Of a stretch of 64,000 nucleotides of DNA, positions 54,221 to 64,000 are shown piece by piece. The stretch spans positions 19,483,702 to 19,547,701 of the forward strand of contig JAAOOA010000016.1 in the NCBI GenBank assembly GCA_012861695.1, written 5' to 3'. The DNA is from Trematomus loennbergii (taxonomy: Eukaryota > Chordata > Actinopteri > Perciformes > Nototheniidae). How positions within the stretch are numbered: the first letter of the stretch is position 1; every line of letters starts with the position of its first letter. The position numbers were made by a program, and so were the translations under genes. The notes under the pieces are model-generated. The model saw only the letters and a program-made list of their open reading frames with translations. It did no database searches and had not been told where the DNA came from.

Positions 54221-57200
54221 TCATTGTGGCATTAGATGTCTAACATTATATTTTGCTGTGTCACTGTACTGCGTCATTGGCTTGTCTGCAATACCACATG
54301 TTCCAACTCCCACCTTTCCAGAGACGCTTTCTGGAGATGCAAATATGCTTCTCTTGACCTAGAAAAACAAAAGAATACAGTGTTAATTATTAAATATATA
54401 AAAATGGCTTAGTGTCCATTATTACTATATACATTTACAATCCTCCCACAGCAATTCATGGACAGTGTTAACATTAGTTTCAAGTTTCTAGACCTCCAGT
54501 ACTGTACAACGGTGCAGTATGCAATGCAGAGTGATGGACAAAATGTGGTTTTAATTATATTTTACATAATATTTATTTAAAGAAATCTATTAAACTTTAT
54601 GAATGTACACTTTTACTCTTCTTTGAATATTTGAACTAAAGTTCTTAAAGGTGGGTTATGTAATTTTGGAGAAACCAGCTCGAGTACGCTAGAATTTGAA
54701 AATACACAACCGGAAAAAATCTGCCACTTCCTTACAGAGCCCCTCCTCCAACACACACGAACACGCACATGACCAATGAGGGCACGAGATAAGTTTGTGC
54801 ACAGATGGAAGGCTGACAGGCAGGTAGGCCATCCAGTTATTTTAGCCGGGCCGGCTAAAATGATTGGTTGTGCTTTTTACAGTATTACAGCTTCCACAGA
54901 TGACATTTTTTTATGGATTCTTTGTCAAAGCACTTAAGATATTCATTACTATCGGGATGTTAAGAGCATTCCATGGAATATATATGGGGAGGCTGTGGCT
55001 CAGTGGTGAGTGTGCTGGACTTCGAATCAGGGGATAGCAAGTTCGAGTCCCACTGCAGTCAGCATGTCGTTGTGTCCCTGGGCAAGACACTTCACCCCAA
55101 ATTGGGATTGTCCACAGTACAGCAAGTCGCTTTGGATAAAAGCGTCTAACAAATTACATGTAATGTAATGTAATATAACAAAAAGTGTATCTCGAGTCGG
55201 TTTCTCAAACTTACCTATCCCACCTTTTATGTCTTGCTAGAAAGCAAAAGAAAGGAGACTGGTACACTACAACCACTGTGTTTTCAGTGCACCATGGATT
55301 TCCCAGCACTCAAATAAAGATATCTGAAGAAGACGTACCTGTCCTTTTTTGTTCTTTGAATAGGCTTTGTTGTTGAAATTCTGCCACTTTGACTTCTGTT
55401 CCTCCCTCTCTGTCTCCAATTCCTTCATCCTCAGAACCTTTTTCTGGGCTTTTTTCTTCTTATACTCTCTCTGATCTGCTATCTGTTCTTTCCTAGAAAG
55501 ACAAACAAGGAGAAGAGAAACATTTAACATTGAGTCCATGATGTACAAATGCAATACCAAAAACATAACAAAAACAGCATTAACGAAACCATGGTTTATA
55601 CTGAACTATTTAATATCAACTGAAACTCTGCTGAAGCCATGAAAAATCTTTGCTAAACCGTACATAGTAGAGGTATCATGCATTCATCTTGTATGTGAAG
55701 AAACAAGACAAAGCCAGGCCTTGGAAGAGTTTGTTTTTATGTCTATATAAAGAAAAACTTACAATTATCTGTGCAATAACATTGAAATGATAAGCGACCT
55801 CCTTCAAATGTACCCGTGTCATTGAAAAGCAATACAAGAGGCGCTTTCACACCAAGTACTTTTCCCAGGAATAGTTCACGGAACTTTTATTTCCTGGAAC
55901 AATTTAGTAAATCGCGTTCAAACTGGAATACGTCCCCGAGGGAGCCGCTGACGTCACTTATTCTTCTTCTTTGGGTTTACTGGCAGGCCGCAAACAACTT
56001 CACGGCGTATACTGCAACCCGAAGTCCCCGGAGTTGGGGACTGGCTTCAGTAGAAGCTGCTGGGACTCCCAGCAGCTTCTACTGAAGCCTTCAGAGTAAA
56101 TCGCCAGAACGCTGACACCTCCTCATCACTCCACCGCTCCCATGTTTTCTTTTGTGTTGCTATAAGTTAGTCTCTCACCTGTTTCTGATTCTGATTGGTG
56201 CGCTGGGCTAATGCTAATAAGAGCAAATAAAATGGCGGCTTCATAAAAACTTTTCAGAGTTTTACAGGGCGTGGTATGCAATTCGCCCAGCCAATCTGAA
56301 ATTGGAACCTTTTTCTCCCCAGGAAAGTCCCTGCTCTCTAGCAGGGACTAAAAAGGGATGAAAAGGTTCCCGAAAAAAGTTCTAGTTCCAGATCTTTTTG
56401 ATGTGAACGCAAAATCCCAGGAACTATCGGAACTATTCCTGTGAAAAGTACTCCGGTGTGAAAGCGCCCAAGGACACCACAGCAGTGTTTCCTGAAAAAA
56501 CTACTCTACTCAATAGTGATAAAGTTCTAGATTTGTATTCAGAGTAAAGGTGGATGCTCACAATTATATTAACTACGGTAACATATTTAGACAAAATATA
56601 TGTAACTTGCACAGTGTAATGTCAATGCCAAGCATTCCCTTAAAATATGAATAAACTGGAAGTAAGCAAAGGTTTATATGTTTGCATAAAGTAAGTGAGT
56701 GTGTGTAAGAATGTGTTTTCAGTTCATACTTTGATTTAGGCTTCCCATCGTCGGCATTTCTTTTCCCGTCCTCGGATGGCTTGAGGTTCTGCAGAGGAAT
56801 CACTTCAGCGTTCCCGTACCCGGCGAAGGTCACGGCTGCGGTGCCATTCTCCCGGTCTATCTCCTCAATCTCAGCCTCATAAGTCCTGCCAAAGAATCAC
56901 GTCTGTAAGCAGGTGAGTATGAGCCAAATACTCAAGCTCTAAAATAAAGCAATCGTTTACTCATGTATTATACTTAATGACAAGTTGTAATTAATTATTT
57001 GAGCAATTTGTATAATAAGAAGTATTTACAGTTGACTTTTGCTACACCTACATTTATAGAGACTGGTTGAATTTAAAAACATTACTTTTTAATAAAAGTG
57101 AAATAGAAAAGTGTACGGGAATTGTTTTTTTATGAAAAGAGGCTGGTGATACTCACTGTCCATCCTGATTCCACACAGCCAGGCAGTTGTCCCCCACTTT

Positions 57201-57895
57201 CCAGCGCTGCTTCACTGGTACTGTCACTGAGCTATTAGTAGTTGAAGCACTCTCAGCGGGTTGTGAGGTAAGAAGGTCTGTTGTCAGATCGATGACTTCC
57301 TGCAGGAAAAAAAGTAGGTTATTTCAGTGTTTTGGCTTTTCCTTAAATCAAGCCCTGTGGGGAGCTCTACATCATACTTTTATGATTTGGATGTACGAGT
57401 ATGAACATCTTAAGACCATGGCAATACTAACACTAACTGTAATTAAGCATTTAAATAACATTTGCTTGTAAACGAAGATGCTTCTCTTTAACATGAAAGT
57501 ATATATTTCACATGACAAACCTGCAAATGTATGACAACAAAAGAGACCCTACGGATAAGATTATTCTGTGTGATTAGGATAATTATTTTTGCTGCAAAAT
57601 CTATACAATGTTTAAAAACATACACATTCAGATAGCTAGTTAACAGTGAAGTATTTCAATGTTATGATTTGGTATTCAATGTTTCCATTAGAAAGTGTTT
57701 TTATTTCGAATCCAGCTATTATAAATACTCTTAAGTGTAATTCAATATACTTTACTACATTATAGTCACACAAACCTGCAAGTCTTTCTGGAGTTTAAGG
57801 AGGTCTTCATTTTCTTCGTCGGTAGATAAGGCAACTTCTACTTGCTGTAGCTGGGCTTTGTAGCTGTTCAACTGTTTCACCAAGTCTTCCGACAT
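54221..57895 (-). CDS. smndc1: Survival motor neuron domain-containing protein 1 (SPF30), five coding exons
   Basis: SPF30 is a nuclear Tudor-domain factor needed for joining the tri-snRNP to the prespliceosome. Minus-strand exons in order: 57895-57776, 57299-57157, 56885-56730, 55492-55339, 54358-54221. All have GT-AG borders; total 711 nt, 236 aa (human 238). The start MSEDLVKQLNSYKAQLQQVE is a helical N-terminus. The Tudor domain (about 72-124) reads WKVGDNCLAVWNQDGQ and then TFAGYGNAEVIPL; its aromatic cage residues W83, Y90, F108 and Y111 are all present. A Lys-rich coiled segment (REYKKKKAQKK) follows, and the end TAKYNVRHLMPQ matches the family. The ATG directly follows an acceptor (AACAG), so the 5' UTR lies in an upstream exon near 58229. 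Intron 3 contains a 629-bp MITE; intron 4 contains a family C MITE with a SINE inside. Confidence 0.96.
54659..55225. mobile_element. TTAA MITE, family C, copy 2, split by a SINE (smndc1 intron 4)
   Basis: The left end AGGTGGGTTATGTAA follows TTAA (54655-54658). The right end is CTTACCTATCCCACCT, followed by TTTA, a mutated TTAA. The interior is the reverse complement of the copy at 2975-3339; for example 'gctcgagtacgctagaatttgaaa' here matches the complement of 3283-3312. It is interrupted at about 54980-55178 by a tRNA-derived SINE. Confidence 0.8.
54986..55175 (+). mobile_element. tRNA-derived SINE nested in the family C MITE
   Basis: The head 'ggctgtggctcagtggtgag' carries an A box (TGGCTCAGTGG). 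The B box AGTTCGAGTCCC lies about 40 bp downstream. The body contains GGGCAAGACACTTCACCC, and the tail reads CGCTTTGGATAAAAGCGTCT and ends in a TAATG repeat. A short flanking duplication (AATATA) surrounds it. The uninterrupted copy of the MITE at 2975-3339 shows the empty site. Confidence 0.85.
55840..56468. mobile_element. MITE with ~37-bp imperfect terminal inverted repeats (smndc1 intron 3)
   Basis: The left end is GGCGCTTTCACACC followed by AAGTACTTTTCCCAGG. The right end is the complement of GGCGCTTTCACACC followed by GGAGTACTTTTCACAGG. Both continue into GAATAGTTC. No transposase is present. The flanks (CAAGA / CAAGG) give only a weak target duplication, so the superfamily is left open. 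A large palindrome lies inside at 56043-56089. Confidence 0.8.
56043..56089. repeat. 23-bp perfect palindrome with a 1-nt centre
   Basis: Arm 56043-56065 (GGCTTCAGTAGAAGCTGC, then TGGGA) is exactly reverse-complemented by 56067-56089, with a single C at 56066 between them. It lies within the MITE in smndc1 intron 3. Confidence 0.95.
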
Positions 57896-58228
57896 CTGTT
57901 CGTATACAAAAAGAAATAGCGTGTTTGGCTAACGTTAGCATATCCCAAAAGCTAATCGTAAACAACTTTCAATATCGAGCCACCACACATGAACGTTACT
58001 ATAATCAGACTAATTTCCGTATCGTGTTTGAATGCAACTGGGTGAACCGTAGACACATCCACAACTAGCGTTTAATGATAAACAAGATGAATACATTAGC
58101 TTGACGCTAAAACTGTTAGCAATACCCCTCGGCCTTCTTTCGTCGACGTCAATTGACGGACAACGGCTAATGCTAGCAACGAGTGGCCGAGGCACAATCA
58201 AAAAGCATGGGTCACGGTGTAATCTTAC

Positions 58229-58350
58229 CTCAGTATATATGTTCTTCAATGATAAATACGGCAAGCATTCAAATTTCAAGTCGAAGATTTCCTAAATCGA
58301 CTGCTGAAAAGAACAACAGCAATTCGTTTCTTCGTCCCTTACACAAATAG
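58229..58350 (-). other. smndc1: Non-coding first exon of smndc1
   Basis: On the minus strand, CTGAG is followed by GTAAGA (donor at 58228-58227). It would join the acceptor directly before the ATG at 57895. The upstream edge is approximate and set by the promoter motifs at 58355-58385. Confidence 0.6.
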
Positions 58351-58354
58351 CTAA

Positions 58355-58385
58355 CCGGAAGTCGGCAAACGAGTTTCTCGCGATA
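58355..58385. promoter_or_regulatory. smndc1: smndc1 core promoter motifs (ETS site and TCTCGCGA element)
   Basis: CCGGAAGT at 58355-58362 is a consensus ETS-family site, typical of housekeeping promoters. TCTCGCGATA at 58376-58385 is one base from TCTCGCGAGA, the palindromic element bound by BANP at CpG-rich promoters. Both lie just upstream of the smndc1 non-coding exon. The assignment is from motif and position only. Confidence 0.6.
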
Positions 58386-58399
58386 ACAAGAGATATCAG

Positions 58400-59340
58400 A
58401 ATAAATACCAAGCGATGGCTCGTTAGCGCCCCTAGCGGCAATGCTCAGTGCTCAGTAGTATCTTCAGTCTGCTGATAATTTTCCCATACTGGAAAGCCAT
58501 GTAGCTATAATTAACTTACAAGTGTGGGACATGACTGTTTGTACTGCGACTATAGCCATCCCATGAATAATGCTTGGTGTTGTGTCTGCCTGTGGTATGA
58601 AAAAACAGTTTTTGTACATCAAGATTTAGGTTACTTATTGAACTGTTAATCAAGATAATATATGGTAAAACTGTGCAGATCATTAGAATGCTCCAGAAAT
58701 AAAAACACTTTTAAAAGAAAGTTGTTATTATTTTAAGGCATAATGTCACAGTAATTGTAAGCTACCACAATCAAAAATGATGACATCAGTGTATCCAAAA
58801 TCTGGCACACATACGGTATTGCGGAAAATAATTGAAATTCCCAATAAATGTCATATTGAAGCATTATGTTGCACAGCACAAGACAGGAAAACACATTATA
58901 TTTGTGTATCAAATACTCAATACTTGGTGATGTATTCACTATGTCATTGGAAAAACAAAATGTGTCAAGCTACATGTTTTATTACTGTAAATGTACTGCT
59001 CTTACTCTTGCACATCTAGTGAGTGATCTCTTTAGTTAAAGGCTGCGATCTCTCTACTGATTCAGATTTTATTTCCAGTTATTTTTCTCTCAGGATATAC
59101 CTGAACAATTTGTTCATAAAGTAGGACAGATAAACCATAAAGAGTGTGCTCTTAATCTATTGTAATTGAATAAACTACAGATATTACTTCTATAAATCAA
59201 AAATATTATTAATGTCATAATCAGCTAATGGTTTCAGGGTCTGGGAGCAACAACGAATTGCTTTTAAATCTCCACTAGCAGATGAACTCCGCCCATTCCC
59301 CATCTCACTGAAGTGGAGCCGGCATCACAGATGCTCAGCG
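58400..59340. other. Intergenic DNA between smndc1 and adra2a
   Basis: The two genes diverge from here. It is AT-rich, with no exon or bounded repeat that I can see. Confidence 0.55.
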
Positions 59341-59354
59341 TCAGATCAAGCCCA

Positions 59355-59361
59355 TATAAAA
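59355..59361 (+). promoter_or_regulatory. adra2a: TATA box of the adrenergic receptor gene
   Basis: TATAAAA lies about 30 bp before the beginning of a short likely non-coding exon. It is the only well-placed TATA box close upstream of the receptor ORF. Confidence 0.55.
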
Positions 59362-59384
59362 AGAAGAACTCTCCACTTTACCCA

Positions 59385-59426
59385 CAGCAGATGACAGGAT
59401 CTCCCTGAGCCGGCACTATCTGGAAT
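59385..59426 (+). other. adra2a: Likely non-coding exon 1 of adra2a and following intron
   Basis: A consensus donor (AAT|GTAAGT, at 59427) and a strong acceptor (TTTTTTTCTCAG, ending 59652) define a 226-nt intron between the TATA-proximal leader and the exon that carries the receptor ORF. The exon start is estimated from the TATA box. Only splice signals support this. Confidence 0.5.
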
Positions 59427-59699
59427 GTAAGTCTGTATTATGATTTGTACTTTGCTATGCTAAAAATGTTGCTGGGTAAAGATTTTCTTTTTAAAAGGTT
59501 AGATCTATTTTAAAAATCATCATCATCTTATGTGGGAAACTGGGAATACATCAGTTATCTTTATTCCTTTCATTGTTGGTTCATTGGTCTTTTGTAATAC
59601 AAAGAGACATTCTCATAATTTTTCTCTGTTGGTTGGTGTCTTTTTTTCTCAGTGAAAAAGAGGAAAGATTTATTTGAAGAAAATCTCCAAGTGAAGAAA

Positions 59700-59735
59700 A
59701 TGAAAAGACTGAATTCTCTGAGGCTGTATTGTTGA
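59700..59735 (+). other. Upstream ORF 1 in the adra2a leader
   Basis: An 11-codon frame starts at ATG 59700 (context AAAATGA) and stops with TGA at 59733-59735. It is immediately followed by the ATG of uORF 2. Confidence 0.6.
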
Positions 59736-59825
59736 ATGGATAATATCAACATACTGCTGGCAAGCACAGCTTCCACTGTTGGGACAATATCGTCGACACC
59801 CCAGCTATGGGTTGTCTTAACTTAA
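59736..59825 (+). other. Upstream ORF 2, overlapping the adra2a start
   Basis: A 29-codon frame ([13 protein letters not shown]...) begins directly after the uORF 1 stop, in the same frame. It ends at TAA 59823-59825, which is 16 nt past the first base of the receptor ATG and in a different frame. Ribosomes translating it would bypass the receptor start. Confidence 0.6.
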
Positions 59826-60997
59826 CCAGTGGAAATGAGACTGGCAGGCACCCTTATACTGTGCAGACCTCTGTGCCTTTAACCATCCTAGTGGGTATCC
59901 TCATCCTGCTAACTGTGTTTGGCAATGTCATGGTGGTGATTGCTGTGATCACCAGCCGAGCCCTGAGAGCGCCTCAGAACTTATTTTTAGTCTCTCTGGC
60001 ATGTGCGGACATTCTGGTTGCCACCTCAGTGATGCCTTTTTCTTTAGCCAATGAACTGATGGGTTACTGGCACTTTGGGAAAGTATGGTGTGAAATCCAC
60101 CTGGCTTTGGACGTGCTCTTCTGCACCTCATCCATCGTTCACCTGTGTGCCATCAGCCTGGACAGATACTGGTCTGTCTCTCAAGCCATCGAGTACAACC
60201 TGAGAAGGACGCCGCGCAGGATTAAATGCACAGTCCTCATAGTTTGGGTACTGGCGGCTATTATATCATTCCCTCCACTCATCACAATGAAGAAGGACGA
60301 GGGTAAAGAAGACCGTCCCGAATGTAAAATTAATGAGGAGAAATGGTACATCATATTCTCCAGCACTGCCTCGTTCTTTGCACCATGTGTCATCATGATC
60401 ATGGTGTATGTTAGAATATACCTGATTGCCAAGAAAAGAACCAGAGCCCCGCCAGGTAAAAGGCAGAGAGAATTCGGAAACACAGAAGACGCTAAGTGTG
60501 GTTTGGAGAGAAAAGACGGAGAAGAGAGGGAGGAGGAAGAGGGGGACGGAGCAGAGATCAACGGGCTAGATCTGGAGGAGGAACCATCCTCGTCTGATGG
60601 GAATGACACCGCCCTATGTTACCTGAAGAAGGGGAATTGTGTGAGAACAGCCAAAGGGGCTCAGGTGAAGCCGGGGGAAACCTCTCTGAAGCCAGAGGCG
60701 CAGCCCTGCGTGGGTCCGAGCAAGTGGAAAGGGAGGCAGTACAGAGAGAGGCGCTTCACATTTGTTCTGGCTGTGGTCATGGGAGTGTTTGTTCTTTGCT
60801 GGTTCCCCTTTTTCTTCACGTACTCGCTCACAGCTGTGTGTGACGCCTGCTGTGTCCCAGAGACACTGTTCAAAATGTTCTTCTGGTTTGGTTACTGCAA
60901 CAGCTCACTAAACCCTGTTATTTACACGATATTCAATAATGACTTTAGGGGGTCTTTTAAAAAGATCCTTTGTAAAAGGAACAGAGTAAGTTTATAA
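59807..60997 (+). CDS. adra2a: Alpha-2A-type adrenergic receptor
   Basis: This is a Gi-coupled receptor for adrenaline and noradrenaline, with a 396-aa, single-exon coding region. N-glycosylation sites are N5 and N10. Class A landmarks are all present: N40 (1.50), D68 (2.50), D102 (3.32, amine-binding), C95-C173 disulfide, DRY 119-121, TM5 serines S185, S186 and S189, CWFP 331-334, NPVIY 369-373 and a palmitoylation-type C389. TM1 starts near 23 and TM7 ends near 375. The third loop (about 207-313) holds an acidic run ([13 protein letters not shown]). ATG 59807 is in a strong context (G at -3 and +4). It is called alpha-2A from linkage to add3-mxi1-smndc1 and the AKKRTRAPP motif after TM5; other alpha-2 subtypes are less likely. 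Human alpha-2A has Cys at the position of S186. Confidence 0.93.
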   Translation: MGCLNLTSGNETGRHPYTVQTSVPLTILVGILILLTVFGNVMVVIAVITSRALRAPQNLFLVSLACADILVATSVMPFSLANELMGYWHFGKVWCEIHLALDVLFCTSSIVHLCAISLDRYWSVSQAIEYNLRRTPRRIKCTVLIVWVLAAIISFPPLITMKKDEGKEDRPECKINEEKWYIIFSSTASFFAPCVIMIMVYVRIYLIAKKRTRAPPGKRQREFGNTEDAKCGLERKDGEEREEEEGDGAEINGLDLEEEPSSSDGNDTALCYLKKGNCVRTAKGAQVKPGETSLKPEAQPCVGPSKWKGRQYRERRFTFVLAVVMGVFVLCWFPFFFTYSLTAVCDACCVPETLFKMFFWFGYCNSSLNPVIYTIFNNDFRGSFKKILCKRNRVSL

Positions 60998-63900
60998 ATA
61001 GGATTTTTATGTATGCATTTTAAAATACAGCATTTTTGGTCATCTATACCTAAGCTCAGATAAGTGTACATTTTACACAGATATTTATGGAATATACGAA
61101 AAATGTGAAAAGAAGCATGTTTTGCCATTGTGTTTTAACATGTTGTGTATTACCACATCAGTAAATATCTGTATATTAAAATCATGCCAAATATCTTATG
61201 TGAAGTGTATCACAGCTAGTATTATAATGTGACAACTTTTGAGTTTACATTGTACAATTGTGACAACATGGATGATACATTTTCTACATGTATTTGTAGT
61301 AACAGTATTCAGTCAACCTTTAGATATTTTTCATGTTTTGGGTCTTAACGCTTTAAACTCTTAATGCTTTAAAGACGGACTGACAGTGTGAGTTAGAAAA
61401 GAGAAAGATTCAGAACAAGAAAAATGGTGATAGGGAAAATGGTGTAATATGCTACAAAAACATCCACTATAATGGCACTAGTTTGTAAACAAGCATGGCC
61501 AATCATTTCATTATGACAGATAACTTAATCAGCAATTACTCTGCCGGAGAAATGTTGAGAAACTATGCATGCTTTTTGGACCGTTTTCCTCTCTGTGAAT
61601 TACCATCATAATGAAACAAAAAGCATACAGGAAAGTGCACAATTGTAAATGCTGCAGTATTGCAAATTTAAAAAATCATCTTTGCATAATAGTACAAACT
61701 TTAGCAGAAGCAAATAAAAGCATATTGTACCGTAAAATATATTATTCCTATCTGACTAACCATCTCCTTCACTCCTAACAAGCACATGAACATGACAATT
61801 ATATGAAAATAAATTACGCCTCGAAGGTACGGGTGGCGCGACAATATTGAATGGAGTTTGTCTTGAATTATAGCCCTTCATATCAGGATATCATTAAGTC
61901 TTCCCCTGGAGTCAAACACAAAGCGTGCAGCGATAGAAATATGAGTGGCTGCTGCAAATTACACTGCAAGGTTAATATCCACACGAGCTTATCAACGTGG
62001 TGTTCTGCTTGTTCAACATGCGGTCTCTTCTCCTTTTTTAGCACACTGTTAACAGCAGATCTTTATATCCACTTTACTTTAACAAAGACATTTAGACCAT
62101 AATCAGTCTGTGAACCTGAAAAAAGTCAATGCACTATCCATGCCTTCAACTTGCTGTACCACACGTTTACACGCTGGACTTCTCACATACAGTAAGTAAC
62201 ATTGAGTGATTCCCATGACTTTTGTGACACTGGTGTTTTGAGTTTCCTGTGGTACACATGTTTGGATTCTAAACATGTCTCAGAGTCTTAAAATACAACA
62301 TCCTTGCTCACCACAAATGGTAAACCATAGATTCAACAGTTTTGCTAATAGAGTTCCCACGAACAATTTGACACGAGAAATATTAGAAAGCAGTGGTATT
62401 TGTGGCTTTGTGGCAATGAGAATTCATACAAGATACATCTATTCCCGGGTGGTTGTAAAATCATCGCAGCACTTTGTTAGGAATGATTCTGACAGATGGT
62501 ATCAATATGTGTAAAACTGTACAGGAAAAGCCCTGCCATTGCAGCACTTATGAGGACTGCAAATAAACAAACTTTCTAGCTTCATACTAAAGCTTATCAA
62601 TCAACATGATGTAACATTTAGTACCATAAAACATAAGCCAGACAAAAATCCTTCAGATATTTTTCCTTGGCCCTGATCCATGGCACATCAATATGTCTTG
62701 AAAGATTAAAGTGCACTCATTACTATCTGAATGCATTCTTTAATTACAATGACAGCTATAATGGAGTCGGCCTTCTTGAGCGGCACGATGCATACATTAC
62801 ATTTGTAAAGCACTCTCTAAGCAACAGAGATTAAATACCAAAACACTAATGACATTACATTCCTAAAAATAATAATGAATAAAATCCTAAAGAGTTGACT
62901 TGGCCATCATTTGTAATTAGTTTGTCAAATCCAAACCACAGACACATTCATGACATATTGAATAAATCACGTTACTAAAGGTTTTCCAAATTGTCTGTGA
63001 ACTTTAGGCTAGTTTTCAATCTTCTATGCCTAACTGCAGCTCCCTATAAATTATGGCTCGTTACAAAATGTAAGCAGTTGGTTTATTATTGCTATTCTCT
63101 GTGTATGCACACACACACACACACATATATACTTTCGCCGTCTGCCGAGACAATGATTTATTCCCCCCTCTAAAGGCCACTTCACGATTTATGATTGTGA
63201 CACTAAGCTAATAAAACTATGCTTTATAAGCTCTCTCTCTGGCAGGCGTTCCCACAACACATAGCGCCTCAGTCAGACTTCTCCATTTCCTTCTTATTTC
63301 TCTCACCTATAGTTCAATAAGAGCTCTTTAAAAGCTGCGAGTCACGCATCTCAGGTGAACTTAAAAGGCAATTAAAGACCAAAGAGAAAACACATTGCAG
63401 ACAATGAGATTGCCAAGGCAGGATTGCACAGACAGAGACCTTAGTAACAAGTTTAAAATCATAGCTAGTGATGAATAGAGTGTTTTTAATTGAATGTTGG
63501 GTAATTCATTATGAATTGAGCACAATGCATCAGGCACACTGGGGCATGCAATGCTTCCCCCCTCTTGAATTGATAAGGATGTGAGATAATCAAATAACAT
63601 TGTGAGTGATGGGAGCAGCAGGAAGCTCCTGTTTAATTTGCCTCGTGCAATCTCTGTTACTTTCCATACTCCCTCTGCTCCCTATTGCATCTGCAAACCA
63701 CATTTTACTGAATAAAAAGTCGTATTCTATCCCCAATGTGTTTACTGGATAATATTGCAACATTTCTAGCAGTCTAAATATGCAGAATATGACCAACCTT
63801 CAGTAAGAAAACTTTTTTTTTTCCAGTACTATGACGGTATTTTTCCGAATTACTTGCTAGGCCATTTTCAGCCTACAAGATTCCATTAGAGGCCATTTTC

Positions 63901-64000
63901 TAGCTCTAGACCTTGAGAAAGGGATTATTGTTATTATTATTTAGGATTAAAAAAGGTCAACTAGTAGGTTATTATATTTTCTTAGCTCATCTAAAAAGCA
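60998..64000. other. adra2a 3' UTR and gene-free flank
   Basis: I see no coding exon. A candidate AATAAA for adra2a is at 61713-61718, with ATTAAA-type variants earlier. From about 62700 to 63690 the sequence is dense in TAAT and ATTA cores and short homopolymer-poor text, as conserved non-coding elements often are, but this is impression only. A short (CA)n run lies at 63108-63125. Confidence 0.5.
61713..61718 (+). terminator. adra2a: Candidate poly(A) signal of adra2a
   Basis: AATAAA lies about 0.7 kb after the receptor stop. Other candidates downstream (near 61809 and 62562) make the choice uncertain. Confidence 0.35.

Noticed and set aside
54986..55060. tRNA-like A and B boxes
   Set aside because: This is the head of a SINE. 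The body and tail continue as retrotransposon sequence, and no tRNA acceptor stem pairs.
60181..60609. 142-codon minus-strand frame in the receptor gene
   Set aside because: It is a shadow of the adra2a reading frame on the opposite strand.

Overview
The window is vertebrate nuclear DNA from a teleost fish, probably a percomorph. It contains interrupted genes with GT-AG introns, short tRNA-headed SINEs, an L2-type LINE tail, many small non-autonomous DNA transposons and long AT-rich gene-free stretches. Nothing prokaryotic or viral was recognised.

Layout. Positions 1-24,400 hold no recognisable gene. They contain microsatellites, an unusual fold-back element (2138-2556), TTAA-flanked MITEs, a decayed L2 tail (9524-10263), old dispersed repeats and one unassigned minus-strand ORF (18389-18688). 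From 24,400 to 42,350 lies add3 (gamma-adducin, + strand). I traced 14 coding exons from 25495 to 40868, preceded by a likely non-coding first exon. Next is mxi1 (+, six coding exons, 45880-51692), then smndc1/SPF30 (-, five coding exons, 57895 down to 54221), tail-to-tail with mxi1. Last is an alpha-2 adrenergic receptor with a single-exon coding region, most likely adra2a (+, 59807-60997), followed by about 3 kb without a recognisable gene.

The order ADD3 - MXI1 - SMNDC1 - (others) - ADRA2A is the conserved block of human chromosome 10q25, and this supports the gene names. The four genes are linked by ancestry, not by pathway. They encode a spectrin-actin membrane-skeleton protein, a MAX-partner repressor that opposes MYC, a Tudor-domain spliceosome factor and a Gi-coupled catecholamine receptor.

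The best leads are structural. (1) A ~690-bp inverted duplication in add3 introns 4 and 9 brackets exons 5-9 and could drive exon circularisation. (2) Two opposite 1-nt indels in add3 exons 5 and 6 leave stop codons between them. (3) A ~115-bp TG tract lies just downstream of the 96-nt add3 exon 14, which matches the 32-aa cassette of human ADD3. (4) Diverged tandem copies of the start of the add3 3' UTR lie beyond its poly(A) signal. (5) Two back-to-back uORFs precede adra2a, the second overlapping its start codon. (6) A chimeric MITE carries the ends of two different families, and a 23-bp near-perfect palindrome lies inside a smndc1 intron. I found no convincing new gene system.
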